Assembly (NCBI GenBank): GCA_964429385.1 | Contig: CAYSBR010000004.1 | Coordinates: forward strand, 62,001-126,000 | Direction of reading: 5' to 3' | Origin: UBA2377 sp964429385 | GTDB lineage: Bacteria; Verrucomicrobiota; Verrucomicrobiia; Opitutales; Opitutaceae | DNA: 64,000 bases | Shown here: in pieces, positions 17,450-25,581 of the stretch | How positions within the stretch are numbered: the first letter of the stretch is position 1 | Layout: every line of letters starts with the position of its first letter | Program-made: the position numbers and the translations under genes | The notes under the pieces: generated by a model | The model's input: the letters and a program-made list of their open reading frames with translations, nothing else | Database searches by the model: none | What the model was told of the DNA's origin: nothing

Positions 17450-18511
17450 TCAGACTCCTTTCAGCAGGCGGATGTAGTCGCGGGCCACGCGCAAATCCTC
17501 GAGGGCTTCGGCGGCGAGACAAGGGGCCGGGGCTTCACCGCGGATGGCCTTGATGAAGTTGAGGGCCTGATTGCGCATAGCGTGCACCCATGGCATTTGC
17601 GGATGGCTTGTGACCGGAGTGGTGCCATTGCCGGGGTCACGGAGGATTTCCACGGTGCCCGGGCGGTTGAAAGCGAGGGGCGCGGGCAGGGAGAGCTTCA
17701 CGTAGCCGCGCTCGAAGGCGACGAGTGCGGTCTCCTGCCAGTCAACCGTCGTCGAGTAGGCGGCCATCTCAAGCGTGCAGGGGATGCCGCTGGCGCTGTG
17801 CGCAATGAAGAGCACTTGCGCGGGGTCGGCGTAGGTGACCCGGTAGGGCTCGCCGACGAGGAACCGCATGAGGTTTACCTGGTGGATGTAGTAGTTGACG
17901 AAGGCTTCGTATTCCTTGGCGGTGGCCGCATCCATATCCGCCGGCTTCGGGTCGAGCTCCAGATTCGGCATTGTATCATCGGTGTGGAGGTTCTCGGTCC
18001 ACCCGCTGGCGATCCAGTCGCCCGGGGGCATGGAGATGCGGACATACTTCAATTTTCCCAGTTCGCCCGAGGTCTTGAGTTCGTCGATGGTGCGTTTGGC
18101 GAACTCCGTGGCGGGGTCGCTGCGTTTATGGTAGCCGACCATGTGCCAGGCGCCGCTGCGGGCCACGGACTCGACCACTTGCTCGCCCACGGCGAACGAA
18201 GCGGCGATGGGTTTTTCGGTGAAGATGGGGACCCCGGCGCGGGCGAGTTCGGGCACCAGCTGTCCATGCCGGTTAAACGGCTGGGAGGCGACAATCCCCT
18301 CCACCTTCTCGGCGGCCAGCATGTCGGCAATGGTGCTGTAAACGCGGGGGATGTTGTATTTGCGGGCGACGGCTTGGGCCAGCTTCGGGCGAAGCTCGGC
18401 GAGGGCGACGATTTCGCAATCATCACGAAGGGAGGCGTAATTGCGGAGATGGGCGGCCTGGCCCATTCCACCAACACCAGCGAATGCGAGACGGACTTTG
18501 GGTTGGGGCAT
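17450..18511 (-). CDS. Gfo/Idh/MocA-family oxidoreductase
   Basis: The 353-residue NAD(P)-dependent sugar oxidoreductase has an N-terminal Rossmann start (VRLAFAGVGGMGQAAHL), ASQPFNRHG, the family's EKP motif (IFTEKPIAASF, catalytic Lys) near residue 95 and a C-terminal alpha/beta domain including GYHKRSDPATEF. It acts on sugars, inositols or their derivatives; the exact substrate cannot be deduced. It heads the minus-strand run Gfo/Idh, FG-GAP, epimerase and is divergent from an AraC regulator (36 bp between starts if the regulator begins at 18548), which probably controls it. Confidence 0.88.
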   Translation of the reverse strand: MPQPKVRLAFAGVGGMGQAAHLRNYASLRDDCEIVALAELRPKLAQAVARKYNIPRVYSTIADMLAAEKVEGIVASQPFNRHGQLVPELARAGVPIFTEKPIAASFAVGEQVVESVARSGAWHMVGYHKRSDPATEFAKRTIDELKTSGELGKLKYVRISMPPGDWIASGWTENLHTDDTMPNLELDPKPADMDAATAKEYEAFVNYYIHQVNLMRFLVGEPYRVTYADPAQVLFIAHSASGIPCTLEMAAYSTTVDWQETALVAFERGYVKLSLPAPLAFNRPGTVEILRDPGNGTTPVTSHPQMPWVHAMRNQALNFIKAIRGEAPAPCLAAEALEDLRVARDYIRLLKGV

Positions 18512-18547
18512 ACGCCTTGAAACTAACAGGAATCCGGGCTCGCCGGA

Positions 18548-19351
18548 ATGGCGGCGATTGCCAACACTTGTCTAAAATTGCCCATGAAAGACAAAGCGCC
18601 GGAGTTTCTTGGCGGGGGAGAGGTGCGACCGGATCCGGGCTGGCATATGCCGCCGCACAGTCATCAGGTGCATGAGCTGATCGTGGTGCTGGCCGGCCGG
18701 ATGCGATTGGAGATGGATGGCCAAAACCTGCTGGCGGAGGCGGGTGATCTGCTGCTTTACCGGGCCGGGCGCGTACATCGGGAGACGTCGGACAAAAAGG
18801 AGCCGGTCAGTACATTTTACCTCGTATTTGAGGCTGAGGAAGGGGCGTTGGCGCATCTGGCGCTGCGCCTGCGCGATGCGGATGGTCGGGTACGCCAGAT
18901 GGCCGCCTGGCTGGTGCGCGACCATCAGGCGGGCGTGACTCCGGAACGGCAGACTCCCCTGTTTCGGGCGTTGTTGAAGGAGACCCTGCGCCTGTCCGCC
19001 TCGCCGGTGGATCCCTGGCTTACCGATCAGCGGCGGCATATGCAGCAGAACCTGGCTGGCCGGATATACTTGGAGGATCTTGCGGACCGCTGCCGCATGA
19101 GCAAATTTGCCTATGTGCGGAAATTCCGCCGATTCAGCGGAACGACACCGATGCGCGAGTTGCAGCGTATGCGTCTCAATCAGGCGCGTACTCTCATGCT
19201 GACGACAGGATTGCCGGTAAAGGCGATCGCGCCAGCGGTGGGGCTGGGGGACGAGTATCAGCTGTCGAAACTTTTTCGCCGTCATTTCCGGCTTTCACCG
19301 CGGGAGATGCGCACGCGTCTGCGTCGGGCACGGGCGCGAGGAATGGGATGA
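18548..19351 (+). CDS. AraC-family transcriptional regulator with cupin sensor
   Basis: The 267-residue regulator has an N-terminal cupin (residues about 20-100) starting with the metal-like HPP cluster WHMPPHSHQVHELIVVL and a C-terminal double helix-turn-helix (about 165-262) with the AraC signature LSKLFRRHFRLSPREMR. The start is ambiguous: ATG 18548 gives 267 residues, ATG 18584 (MKDKAPEF) gives 255; neither has a clear ribosome-binding site. It sits between the divergent Gfo/Idh operon and a downstream sugar isomerase, so it is likely the local sugar-responsive regulator of both sides. Confidence 0.88.
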   Translation: MAAIANTCLKLPMKDKAPEFLGGGEVRPDPGWHMPPHSHQVHELIVVLAGRMRLEMDGQNLLAEAGDLLLYRAGRVHRETSDKKEPVSTFYLVFEAEEGALAHLALRLRDADGRVRQMAAWLVRDHQAGVTPERQTPLFRALLKETLRLSASPVDPWLTDQRRHMQQNLAGRIYLEDLADRCRMSKFAYVRKFRRFSGTTPMRELQRMRLNQARTLMLTTGLPVKAIAPAVGLGDEYQLSKLFRRHFRLSPREMRTRLRRARARGMG

Positions 19352-19398
19352 ATCGTAGGTGACAAGGTGTGTTAAGCCTGTCCTGCTTGCCGCGCCCC

Positions 19399-20289
19399 AT
19401 GATGCCCTCATCCGCCCGTACTCGCACCGGTGGTTTTCCCATCGGGATTCGTCTCACTGGTCCGCTGGCCGGTCAACCGGCGGTCACGACCGCAGCCTGG
19501 GCGTTGGCGGAGGGGTTTGCGTGCGTGGATGTTTTTTCCGCCCAGCGGGCCACGGCGGGAGAATGGGTGCGCGCGGGACTTCCGGTCGGCACTGTGGATC
19601 TGCTGGAAATCGAGTGGGGCGGCATGCTGTCAGCTGATGCCGGCCGGCGGAGGGAGACCGTGCGGCTGGCCCAGCAGGTGATCCGCACCGGAGCCGCGCA
19701 GGGATGCCGGATTCATTTCGTTGTGATGCTGGCGGAGGATGTGAACCTGCCCCGCAGGGAGACTTTCCGCTATATGGTCGAAAGCTATGGCCAGCTGCGG
19801 GAAGTGCTGATCGAGACGGATACGCGCATCGCGATCGAGGGCTGGCCGGGCTGCAATGCGCACTGCTGCACGCCGGAGTCCTGCCGGGCTTTTTTACGGG
19901 AGATGGATTCGCCGCACTATGGCATCAATTACGATCCCTCGCATCTCATCCGCATGGGGATTGATCCGTTGCGCTTTGTGCGGGAGTTCGCGCCGCAGGT
20001 GGTGCACGTCCATGCGAAGGATACCTGGATTGATGCCGATCGTCTTTATGAACTCGGCTTCGAGCAGGCTCCGGTATTTGCGGAGGGTTATGATTGGGGT
20101 GGCGCGTTCTGGCGGTACACCATTCCGGGGCAGGGCCGGGCACCCTGGCCGCAGCTTTTGACGGAGCTCAAGTCTGCCGGCTATCGGGGCTTTGTCTCCA
20201 TTGAGCTGGAGGATGCGGATTACAACGGGACTTTGGAGGGAGAGCGGCGCGGTTTCATTGCCGCCCGCAATTTCCTGCAGCAGGCCTGA
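19399..20289 (+). CDS. Sugar phosphate isomerase/epimerase (TIM barrel)
   Basis: This is an AP-endonuclease-2-type TIM barrel of 296 residues from the ATG at 19399 (an in-frame GTG at 19369 would add 10). Candidate metal ligands are Glu in IAIEGWPGCN, Asp/His in INYDPSHL, His in VHVHAKDT and Glu in VSIELEDADY. This arrangement resembles inositol- and hexulose-pathway isomerases such as IolE/IolI or YcjR. The unusual CNAHCC cysteine cluster sits next to the first ligand. It lies 47 bp after the AraC gene on the same strand and probably acts with the divergent Gfo/Idh enzyme. Confidence 0.82.
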   Translation: MMPSSARTRTGGFPIGIRLTGPLAGQPAVTTAAWALAEGFACVDVFSAQRATAGEWVRAGLPVGTVDLLEIEWGGMLSADAGRRRETVRLAQQVIRTGAAQGCRIHFVVMLAEDVNLPRRETFRYMVESYGQLREVLIETDTRIAIEGWPGCNAHCCTPESCRAFLREMDSPHYGINYDPSHLIRMGIDPLRFVREFAPQVVHVHAKDTWIDADRLYELGFEQAPVFAEGYDWGGAFWRYTIPGQGRAPWPQLLTELKSAGYRGFVSIELEDADYNGTLEGERRGFIAARNFLQQA

Positions 20290-20357
20290 ACAGGATAAGG
20301 CGGGGCCGCACATCAGACCGATGACTGCGTCTGGATGAGCCAAGAACGGAGTGAAGA

Positions 20358-20449
20358 TGGCGGAGAGAGGGGGATTCGAACCCCCGGTAGGCTGTTACAC
20401 CTACAACGCTTTAGCAAAGCGCCGCTTTCGACCACTCAGCCATCTCTCC
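20358..20449 (-). tRNA. tRNA-Ser (anticodon GCU)
   Basis: Read on the minus strand, this is a complete class II tRNA: acceptor GGAGAGA pairing with TCTCTCC, discriminator G and an encoded CCA (complement of 20358-20360), an anticodon loop TTGCTAA giving GCU, a long serine-type variable arm (TAGGTGTAACAGCCTA), and a T arm GGGGG-TTCGAAT-CCCCC. It decodes AGC and AGU. Confidence 0.97.
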
Positions 20450-20512
20450 GAAATCGAAACGCAGAGGCAAACGCCGCTTGCGCAAAGTGCAAGGTCGTTT
20501 TCCGCAGATGGA

Positions 20513-21196
20513 TCAATTGTCGTCGTCCTCAATCGGACGCTCAAGCTCGCTGCGGCATTCGCTGATGACACGCAGCCAGATCTCGCGCAGGTCGAAGAGC
20601 ATGACGTGCGCGTCTGCGCGGTAAGCGTCAACGGCCGCCTGCTCCAGGCCGGCGAGTTCGTTCAGCACGGCAAAGGTCTGGTTGAGGGCGCTCAGTGCCC
20701 GTTTGAAAAGGCTGATGGCCATGGCGTAGTCGCCGAACTCCAGCGCGTGGATGGCCTGCATGGCGAGATCCTCGCCGGCGTGGAGCGCGCTCAGGCAGCG
20801 GAGCGCGAGAGGCTGGGGCACCTTGCGCGCATCGGTGGCGAGGAGTTCCCAGTTGCGGCGGAGCAGCAGGTAAAGCGCCCGGGTGGAGATGAAGATCGGG
20901 TTTTTGTGGAGGGTATAAACTTCCGATTCAAAGCCGAACTCTTCGGAGGCGTCATCGTCATCCTCCGTCTGGGATTCTCCCTCGGAGGCGCTGATGCCAC
21001 TTTCCCAATCCATTAAGCGGGCCACTTCATCAATACGGTTGGCCTTGCCCTTGAAGGTCTCGTAATAGGCGAGATAACGGTTGAGGGTTTCTTCCTGTTC
21101 GCGGAGGTAACGCTCCCAATCAAACTCGTTCCAGGCCAGATCGCCCCGGTCATCCCATTCGCTTTCGAAGGGGCCGTCAGAATCGTAATTGCTCAT
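20513..21196 (-). CDS. Conserved hypothetical protein, acidic N-terminus
   Basis: I do not recognise a named family. The 227-residue product begins MSNYDSDGPFESEWDDRGD and is strongly acidic over its first 90 residues, including a SEGESQTEDDDDASEE stretch; the rest is predicted helical (residues about 100-220: SLFKRALSALNQTFAVLNELAGL and similar), reminiscent of a helical bundle. It ends in ERPIEDDDN. The frame extends upstream to 21586 but that part overlaps acyP antisense, so I chose the ATG at 21196. It lies 63 bp upstream of the tRNA-Ser gene on the same strand. There is no signal peptide, so it should be cytoplasmic. Confidence 0.7.
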   Translation of the reverse strand: MSNYDSDGPFESEWDDRGDLAWNEFDWERYLREQEETLNRYLAYYETFKGKANRIDEVARLMDWESGISASEGESQTEDDDDASEEFGFESEVYTLHKNPIFISTRALYLLLRRNWELLATDARKVPQPLALRCLSALHAGEDLAMQAIHALEFGDYAMAISLFKRALSALNQTFAVLNELAGLEQAAVDAYRADAHVMLFDLREIWLRVISECRSELERPIEDDDN

Positions 21197-21307
21197 GGAT
21201 AGGCCGGACAGTGCGCGGCTTGGCTCCAAGTGCAAAATAAAAACAGCGGTGAATGACGGGCTTTTGCGGATTGAACCCGCGGTGGTGCCGGGATTGACTG
21301 GGGCACC

Positions 21308-21583
21308 ATGGCGGATGTGCAGCATGAAGTGGTTTCTTTCACCGGTCGCGTGCAGGGAGTGGGGTTCCGTTACACGACATTGCAGATTGCCAAGGAGTTT
21401 GAGGTGAGCGGGTTTGTGCGCAATTTGCCGGATGGGCGGGTTCATCTTGAGCTGGAGGGGGCAAAAACGGAGGTGGCGGCCTTCATTGAGGCGGTGGAGG
21501 AGCGGATGCATGGTTATATTCGCAAAGTGGAGCGCTCTTCGGGTCGAAGAGCGCCGGAGTTCAGCGGTTTTGCCATTCGTTAG
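21308..21583 (+). CDS. acyP: Acylphosphatase
   Basis: The 91-residue product is a complete acylphosphatase, which hydrolyses the carboxyl-phosphate bond of small acyl phosphates. The phosphate-binding loop GRVQGVGFRYT (catalytic Arg) lies at residues 13-23 and the catalytic Asn at VRNLPDGRV. The length matches the family. It is followed after 8 bp by the ABC transporter ATPase gene, so it heads an operon running to menA. Confidence 0.95.
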   Translation: MADVQHEVVSFTGRVQGVGFRYTTLQIAKEFEVSGFVRNLPDGRVHLELEGAKTEVAAFIEAVEERMHGYIRKVERSSGRRAPEFSGFAIR

Positions 21584-21591
21584 CATCAGGT

Positions 21592-22449
21592 ATGAATCCG
21601 ATGCTCGAGCTGAGGCAGGTCACGAAAGATTATGCCGTCGGCTTGCGTGGCACGCGGTTGCGTGCGCTGGATGACCTGTCGCTGACAGTTGCGCGGGGAG
21701 AGGTCTGCGGGTTGCTCGGCCCGAATGGCTCGGGCAAAAGCACAGTGATGAAGTTGCTGGCCGGCTTGCAGACGCCGACCGCGGGGGAGTGTCATATCCG
21801 GGGGCGGCCGTGCAGTGAGAACGAAGTCCGCCAAAAAATCGGTTACCTGCCCGAGTCGCCGGGATTCCCCGCGTTTCTCACGGTGGGCGAGGTGGTGCGT
21901 CATTACGCGGCCTTGAGCGGACTGGGCCCGGCGGCCATCGCGATCCGGACCGGGCAGGTGCTCGAAGTCACCGGCCTGGCCCGGGTGCAGACTTGGAAGG
22001 CCGGTGCGTTGTCCAAAGGGCAGGTGCAACGGCTGGGCTGCGCGCAGGCCCTCGTGCACGATCCTGAGTTGCTGCTGTTGGATGAGCCCACGGCGGGGGT
22101 GGATCCGCAAGGCGTGGCGGATCTGCTGAAACTCATCAAGGCGCTGAAAGCGGCGGGTCGGACAATCCTGCTCACTTCGCACCTGCTCGACCAAGTGGCG
22201 GAAGTCTGCGACCGCATTGCGATCCTGGGGAAGGGCCGTCTGTTATTTGCCGGCACGCCGGCCGACTTGGCAGGGCTGGCGCCGCGCCGGTTGTTCAGTA
22301 CCGAGCCTTTGTCCAACGCGGTGCAGGGTGAGCTGGCCGCCTGGCTGGCGGAGCGCGGACACACGCTGGCGGATGCGGGTTGGTCACGGAGGGATCTTGA
22401 AGATTTTTATCTCAGGCGGGTCGGGTGTGACGCAGAGGGCGAAAAATGA
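21592..22449 (+). CDS. ABC transporter ATP-binding protein
   Basis: The 285-residue ATPase has Walker A GPNGSGKST near residue 44, a Q-loop equivalent at GYLPESPG, the signature LSKGQVQRLG near residue 140, Walker B LLLLDEPTAGVDPQG near 160 and the H-loop His in LTSHLL. The Q-loop Gln is replaced by PES, as in NatA-like and gliding-type exporters. About 70 residues follow the nucleotide-binding domain. It overlaps the permease gene by 4 bp. The single ATPase plus single permease fits a membrane-lipid, antibiotic or ion exporter; the substrate is unknown. Confidence 0.9.
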   Translation: MNPMLELRQVTKDYAVGLRGTRLRALDDLSLTVARGEVCGLLGPNGSGKSTVMKLLAGLQTPTAGECHIRGRPCSENEVRQKIGYLPESPGFPAFLTVGEVVRHYAALSGLGPAAIAIRTGQVLEVTGLARVQTWKAGALSKGQVQRLGCAQALVHDPELLLLDEPTAGVDPQGVADLLKLIKALKAAGRTILLTSHLLDQVAEVCDRIAILGKGRLLFAGTPADLAGLAPRRLFSTEPLSNAVQGELAAWLAERGHTLADAGWSRRDLEDFYLRRVGCDAEGEK

Positions 22450-23276
22450 AACCGGGGCTGACCGTGCGGCGGATTGGATTACTGGCGGGCAACACCCTGC
22501 GCGAGGCGCTGCGCCAGCGCAGCTCCGGCCTGCTGTGGCTGCTGGCTTTGGTGTTTCTGGGCGGGACGTGGTTTTTCCTGCAATTTAACTTCGGGGCTTC
22601 GGAGCTGAAGTTTGTGGCGGACCTTGGCCTTGGTGTGTTGTCGCTGTTGGGTGCCGTATTGGCCATCGCGGCGACGGTGCAGACGTTTTTCGATGCGCTG
22701 GAAAACCGCACTCTGCACCTGCTGCTGGCCCGCGGAGTGGGCCGGGGTGAATTCATCCTCGGCAAGCTGCTCGGGATACAGCTTCTGCTGGGGCTGTTTG
22801 CGCTGGTCGTCCTGGCCTGCCTGGCGCCGATCTTATGGCTGCGGGAGTCGATGCTCTTGCGGATGATGCCGGAGTTTTTTGACCAAGGCCGGGGAGTGAA
22901 TCTGGCGGGGCTGGCGATCGCGGGCTGGGCCCTCTGGCTGAAGTCCGGTGTGCTGGCGGCGGCGGTGTTGTGGCTTTGCACGCTGGCGGGCAGCCGGCTC
23001 TACGTGTTGATCACCGGGTTTCTGCTGCTGGTGGGCTTTCATACCGGGACGATACTGAAGGTTTACAGCCAGCAGACGATGGGGGCGGGGCGCTGGTTGG
23101 CCGAAGGGCTGAGGTGGCTGCTGCCGGATTTCGGGGCATTTGATTTATCGGCGGCTGTGTTCGGCGAAGGAGGGGCCGATTTCGTTTCAAGCGTCCGGTT
23201 GCTGGCCTACGCGGCGATCTATCTTGTGGTATTCAGTGTGCTGGCCATTCGAACCCTGCGCGGCCGTGAGCTCTAA
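22446..23276 (+). CDS. ABC transporter permease (ABC-2-like)
   Basis: The 276-residue protein has about six membrane helices (for example residues about 26-50, 60-80, 115-140, 160-185, 190-210 and 255-272). It begins VRRIGLLAGNTLREALRQRSSG, the amphipathic start common to NatB/ABC-2-type permeases. It is translationally coupled to the preceding ATPase (ATGA overlap) and overlaps the next gene by 11 bp. Confidence 0.85.
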   Translation: MKPGLTVRRIGLLAGNTLREALRQRSSGLLWLLALVFLGGTWFFLQFNFGASELKFVADLGLGVLSLLGAVLAIAATVQTFFDALENRTLHLLLARGVGRGEFILGKLLGIQLLLGLFALVVLACLAPILWLRESMLLRMMPEFFDQGRGVNLAGLAIAGWALWLKSGVLAAAVLWLCTLAGSRLYVLITGFLLLVGFHTGTILKVYSQQTMGAGRWLAEGLRWLLPDFGAFDLSAAVFGEGGADFVSSVRLLAYAAIYLVVFSVLAIRTLRGREL

Positions 23277-24000
23277 AGGAAAAGAGATTCTGCTGACGGT
23301 GGTTGTGCTTGGACTGGCGGGCTGGCTGGCCCGGGGCGTCAGTCCGCCGGGCATGGCGAGGGGAGTGAGGGAAGCGCACGGGCTGCCACAGGTCACGGTT
23401 CTGGCGTGGGAGTGTTTGGGCGGGTTGCGTCCTCTGGGGGCAAATGTGGCCTGGTTGCAATTGCAGGGGACGTGGCAGCAAAGAGAGGCGGCGGCGACGG
23501 CGGCTTGGATCCGGATGGCCACCGGTCTTGATCCGCAGTCGTTGTATTTCTGGGCGAACGGAGCCCGTATTCTCGCCTATGACATGCCGGTCTGGCTGGA
23601 CGGTGGCACCGGAAGCGCGCGGCGAAGGCAGGCGGAGGCGGCGCTGGCATTGCTCGAAATGGCGCGACCGTGGCAGAGCGAGAATCCTCATTATTGGATT
23701 GAACGGGCGGGGATTGAGCTGAATGCGGCGGATGATCCGGCGGGTGCGGCGGAGAGCTACCGGCGGGCGGCGGAGCTGCCGGGGGCGCCGTATTACGCGG
23801 GGCGGTTGCATGCGGAGGGGTTGATGCGCCTGGGCCGCTTCGCCGAGGCGCATGCCTGGTTGTGCAAGCTCCATCCGAAATTGCCGGCAGACGATCCGCG
23901 GGCGCAGGCGGAGGTTGTGCTGATGAGAATCCGCGTCTTGGAGGCGAGATTGCAGTTGCCGGCGGAGGCCCGTTATGGAGCCGGTCCCGATGGCTTTTGA
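23266..24000 (+). CDS. Membrane-anchored TPR-like hypothetical protein
   Basis: From a GTG at 23266, 244 residues. The N-terminus carries a single hydrophobic segment (residues about 5-23: EILLTVVVLGLAGWLARGV), followed by helical pairs with TPR spacing such as EAALALLEMARPWQSENPHYWIERAG and AAESYRRAAELPGAPYYAG. The segment WLQLQGTWQQ...AAWIRMATGLDPQSLYFWANGARIL is characteristic but I cannot name its family. The open frame extends upstream inside the permease gene; GTG 23266 gives a clean anchor and an 11-bp overlap. It overlaps menA by 26 bp. Its role may be linked to the ABC exporter. Confidence 0.72.
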   Translation: MSSKGKEILLTVVVLGLAGWLARGVSPPGMARGVREAHGLPQVTVLAWECLGGLRPLGANVAWLQLQGTWQQREAAATAAWIRMATGLDPQSLYFWANGARILAYDMPVWLDGGTGSARRRQAEAALALLEMARPWQSENPHYWIERAGIELNAADDPAGAAESYRRAAELPGAPYYAGRLHAEGLMRLGRFAEAHAWLCKLHPKLPADDPRAQAEVVLMRIRVLEARLQLPAEARYGAGPDGF

Positions 24001-24934
24001 CACCGGTGGGCTGAAATCCAAGCTGCGCGGTCACTTGAATCCCGAAGGCATAACTCGTGTGCAGATCTGGTGGGCGGCCGCGCGACCGCGGACGTTGCCG
24101 GCGGCGGTGGCACCGGTGCTGGTCGGCACGGCGCTGGCGTGGCATGCCGATGGGTTTGAGCCGCTGGCTGCGCTGATCTGTCTCGGTTTTGCGCTCCTGA
24201 TCCAGGTCGGGACCAATTTCGCCAACGATTATTATGATTTCGTGCAGGGGGCGGATACTCCGGCGCGGGTGGGGCCGCGGCGGGCGGTGGCGGCGGGTCT
24301 GGTTGCGCCAGTGACGATGAAACGGGCGATGGCCGGTGTCTTTGCCGCGGCCTTCTTGCTGGGGCTGTCGCTGATTGCGTGGGGCGGGCCGTGGTTGATC
24401 GTCATCGGCGTGGCGAGCGTGCTGTGCGGGATCGCCTACACGGGCGGGCCCTGGCCCTTGGGCTATCACGGGTGGGGTGATGTTTTCGTGTTTGTCTTCT
24501 TCGGATTGGTGGCGGTGGGGGCGACGTATTTTGTGCAGGCGGGCTGGCCGGCTCCCGGGGTGTGGTTGCTGGCCTCAGGTGTGGGGCTGCTCGCGGCCAA
24601 TATTCTCGTCGTGAACAATTATCGCGATGTCGAAACGGACACCCAGGCGGGCAAGCGCACGCTGGTGGTGCGTTTTGGTCGGGGCTTTGCGCGCGCCCAG
24701 TTCGGGTGGTCGCTCGCCGGCGCGTTTGGGCTGCTGCCGGTGGTTGCCTGGGTGATGGGCGGTCTCTGGTGGCTGTTGCTGCCATGGGCGCTGCTGCCGC
24801 TGGCGTGGAGACAGCGACGGCGTCTGCGGGAAAGCAAAACCCCCAGCGAGCTGATCGTGCTGCTGGGGGATACGGGGAAGCTGCTCGCGCTTTATGCGCT
24901 GCTGCTGGCGGCCGGACTGGTGCTGGCCGCGTAA
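23975..24934 (+). CDS. menA: 1,4-Dihydroxy-2-naphthoate polyprenyltransferase
   Basis: A UbiA-superfamily prenyltransferase that attaches the isoprenoid tail to DHNA to give demethylmenaquinone in the inner membrane. The 319-residue protein has the two Asp-rich motifs NDYYDFVQGAD (about residue 87) and NNYRDVETD (about residue 213), the MenA-type YTGGPWPLGYHGWGDVFVFVFFG, and eight or nine membrane helices. It is the last gene of the acyP-ABC-TPR operon and converges on trxA with 9 bp between stops. With menC, menE and the thioesterase near 3-5 kb, it shows the classical menaquinone route in this genome. Confidence 0.93.
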   Translation: MEPVPMAFDTGGLKSKLRGHLNPEGITRVQIWWAAARPRTLPAAVAPVLVGTALAWHADGFEPLAALICLGFALLIQVGTNFANDYYDFVQGADTPARVGPRRAVAAGLVAPVTMKRAMAGVFAAAFLLGLSLIAWGGPWLIVIGVASVLCGIAYTGGPWPLGYHGWGDVFVFVFFGLVAVGATYFVQAGWPAPGVWLLASGVGLLAANILVVNNYRDVETDTQAGKRTLVVRFGRGFARAQFGWSLAGAFGLLPVVAWVMGGLWWLLLPWALLPLAWRQRRRLRESKTPSELIVLLGDTGKLLALYALLLAAGLVLAA

Positions 24935-24943
24935 TGAAACCGG

Positions 24944-25270
24944 TCAGAGGTGGGCGGAGACCTTCGCCTTGAGGGCGGCTTTCGGCATCATGCCGACGAT
25001 CTGTTCGACGACCTTGCCACCTTTGAAGAGGAGCATGGTCGGAATGGCCCGGATGCCATATTCAGCGGCGACGGCGTCGGCCTCGTCCACATTGACCTTG
25101 GCGATCTGCAGCTGGCCATCGAGTTCAACGGCCAGTTCATCAAGGATGGGTGCGATGGCCTTGCAAGGACCGCACCAGGGAGCCCAGAAGTCCACGAGGA
25201 CGGGCGTGCCGGCGGTCGAAACGGCGGATTTGAAAGTGTCGTTGCTGAGGTTGGTGATTTTGTCTGACAT
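24944..25270 (-). CDS. trxA: Thioredoxin
   Basis: A 108-residue single-domain thioredoxin with the redox centre FWAPWCGPCKAIAP at about residues 27-40, the cis-Pro IRAIPTM and the family's typical length. The ATG at 25270 is chosen over an in-frame upstream start at 25306 because MSDKITNLSND is the usual thioredoxin beginning. It is the last gene of the minus-strand run scpA, small protein, trxA; 62 bp separates it from the small protein gene. Confidence 0.96.
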   Translation of the reverse strand: MSDKITNLSNDTFKSAVSTAGTPVLVDFWAPWCGPCKAIAPILDELAVELDGQLQIAKVNVDEADAVAAEYGIRAIPTMLLFKGGKVVEQIVGMMPKAALKAKVSAHL

Positions 25271-25332
25271 GAGATTATAGGTTGGCTGGAAACGGTCGGG
25301 ACGCAAGTGGTGGACGCTGTGCGTGCGGAAAA

Positions 25333-25581
25333 TCAGTTGGGCGTGGCGCGGTGGATGATGTCGGCGAGCTCGCGCGCCTCGACCTGATGCAGGTGTTTGC
25401 CGCGGTGTTTGAGCTCCTCGAAGGTTTTGATGACGGTTTCGGTCATGCGCCCGTGGGTTTCATCGGAACCTCCGACGATCGCAAATTGCTCGCCCGTGGT
25501 GATGCGCTTGTGGCCGTCCTTGTTATCCAGGCCGACACCGAGAAGGCCGGCCTTGGGCGTGCTTTTACGCTTTTTGCTCAC
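25333..25581 (-). CDS. Small conserved hypothetical protein coupled to scpA
   Basis: An 82-residue basic protein, MSKKRKSTPKAGLLGVGLDNKDGHKRITTG at its start, with a helical C-terminal half (ETVIKTFEELKHRGKHLHQVEARELADIIH). I do not recognise the family. Its start overlaps the scpA stop by 4 bp (ATGA), so it is translated with ScpA. The basic, Gly/Lys-rich N-terminus suggests nucleic-acid contact, but that is a guess. Confidence 0.7.
   Translation of the reverse strand: MSKKRKSTPKAGLLGVGLDNKDGHKRITTGEQFAIVGGSDETHGRMTETVIKTFEELKHRGKHLHQVEARELADIIHRATPN

Noticed and set aside
15908..18520. 870-codon plus-strand open frame across the Gfo/Idh, FG-GAP and epimerase genes
   Set aside because: It crosses three well-supported minus-strand genes and has a Gly/Val/Asp-rich, motif-free translation.
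18558..18578. TTGCCA and TAAAAT boxes before the second possible start of the AraC gene
   Set aside because: The spacing (9 bp) is wrong for a sigma-70 promoter.
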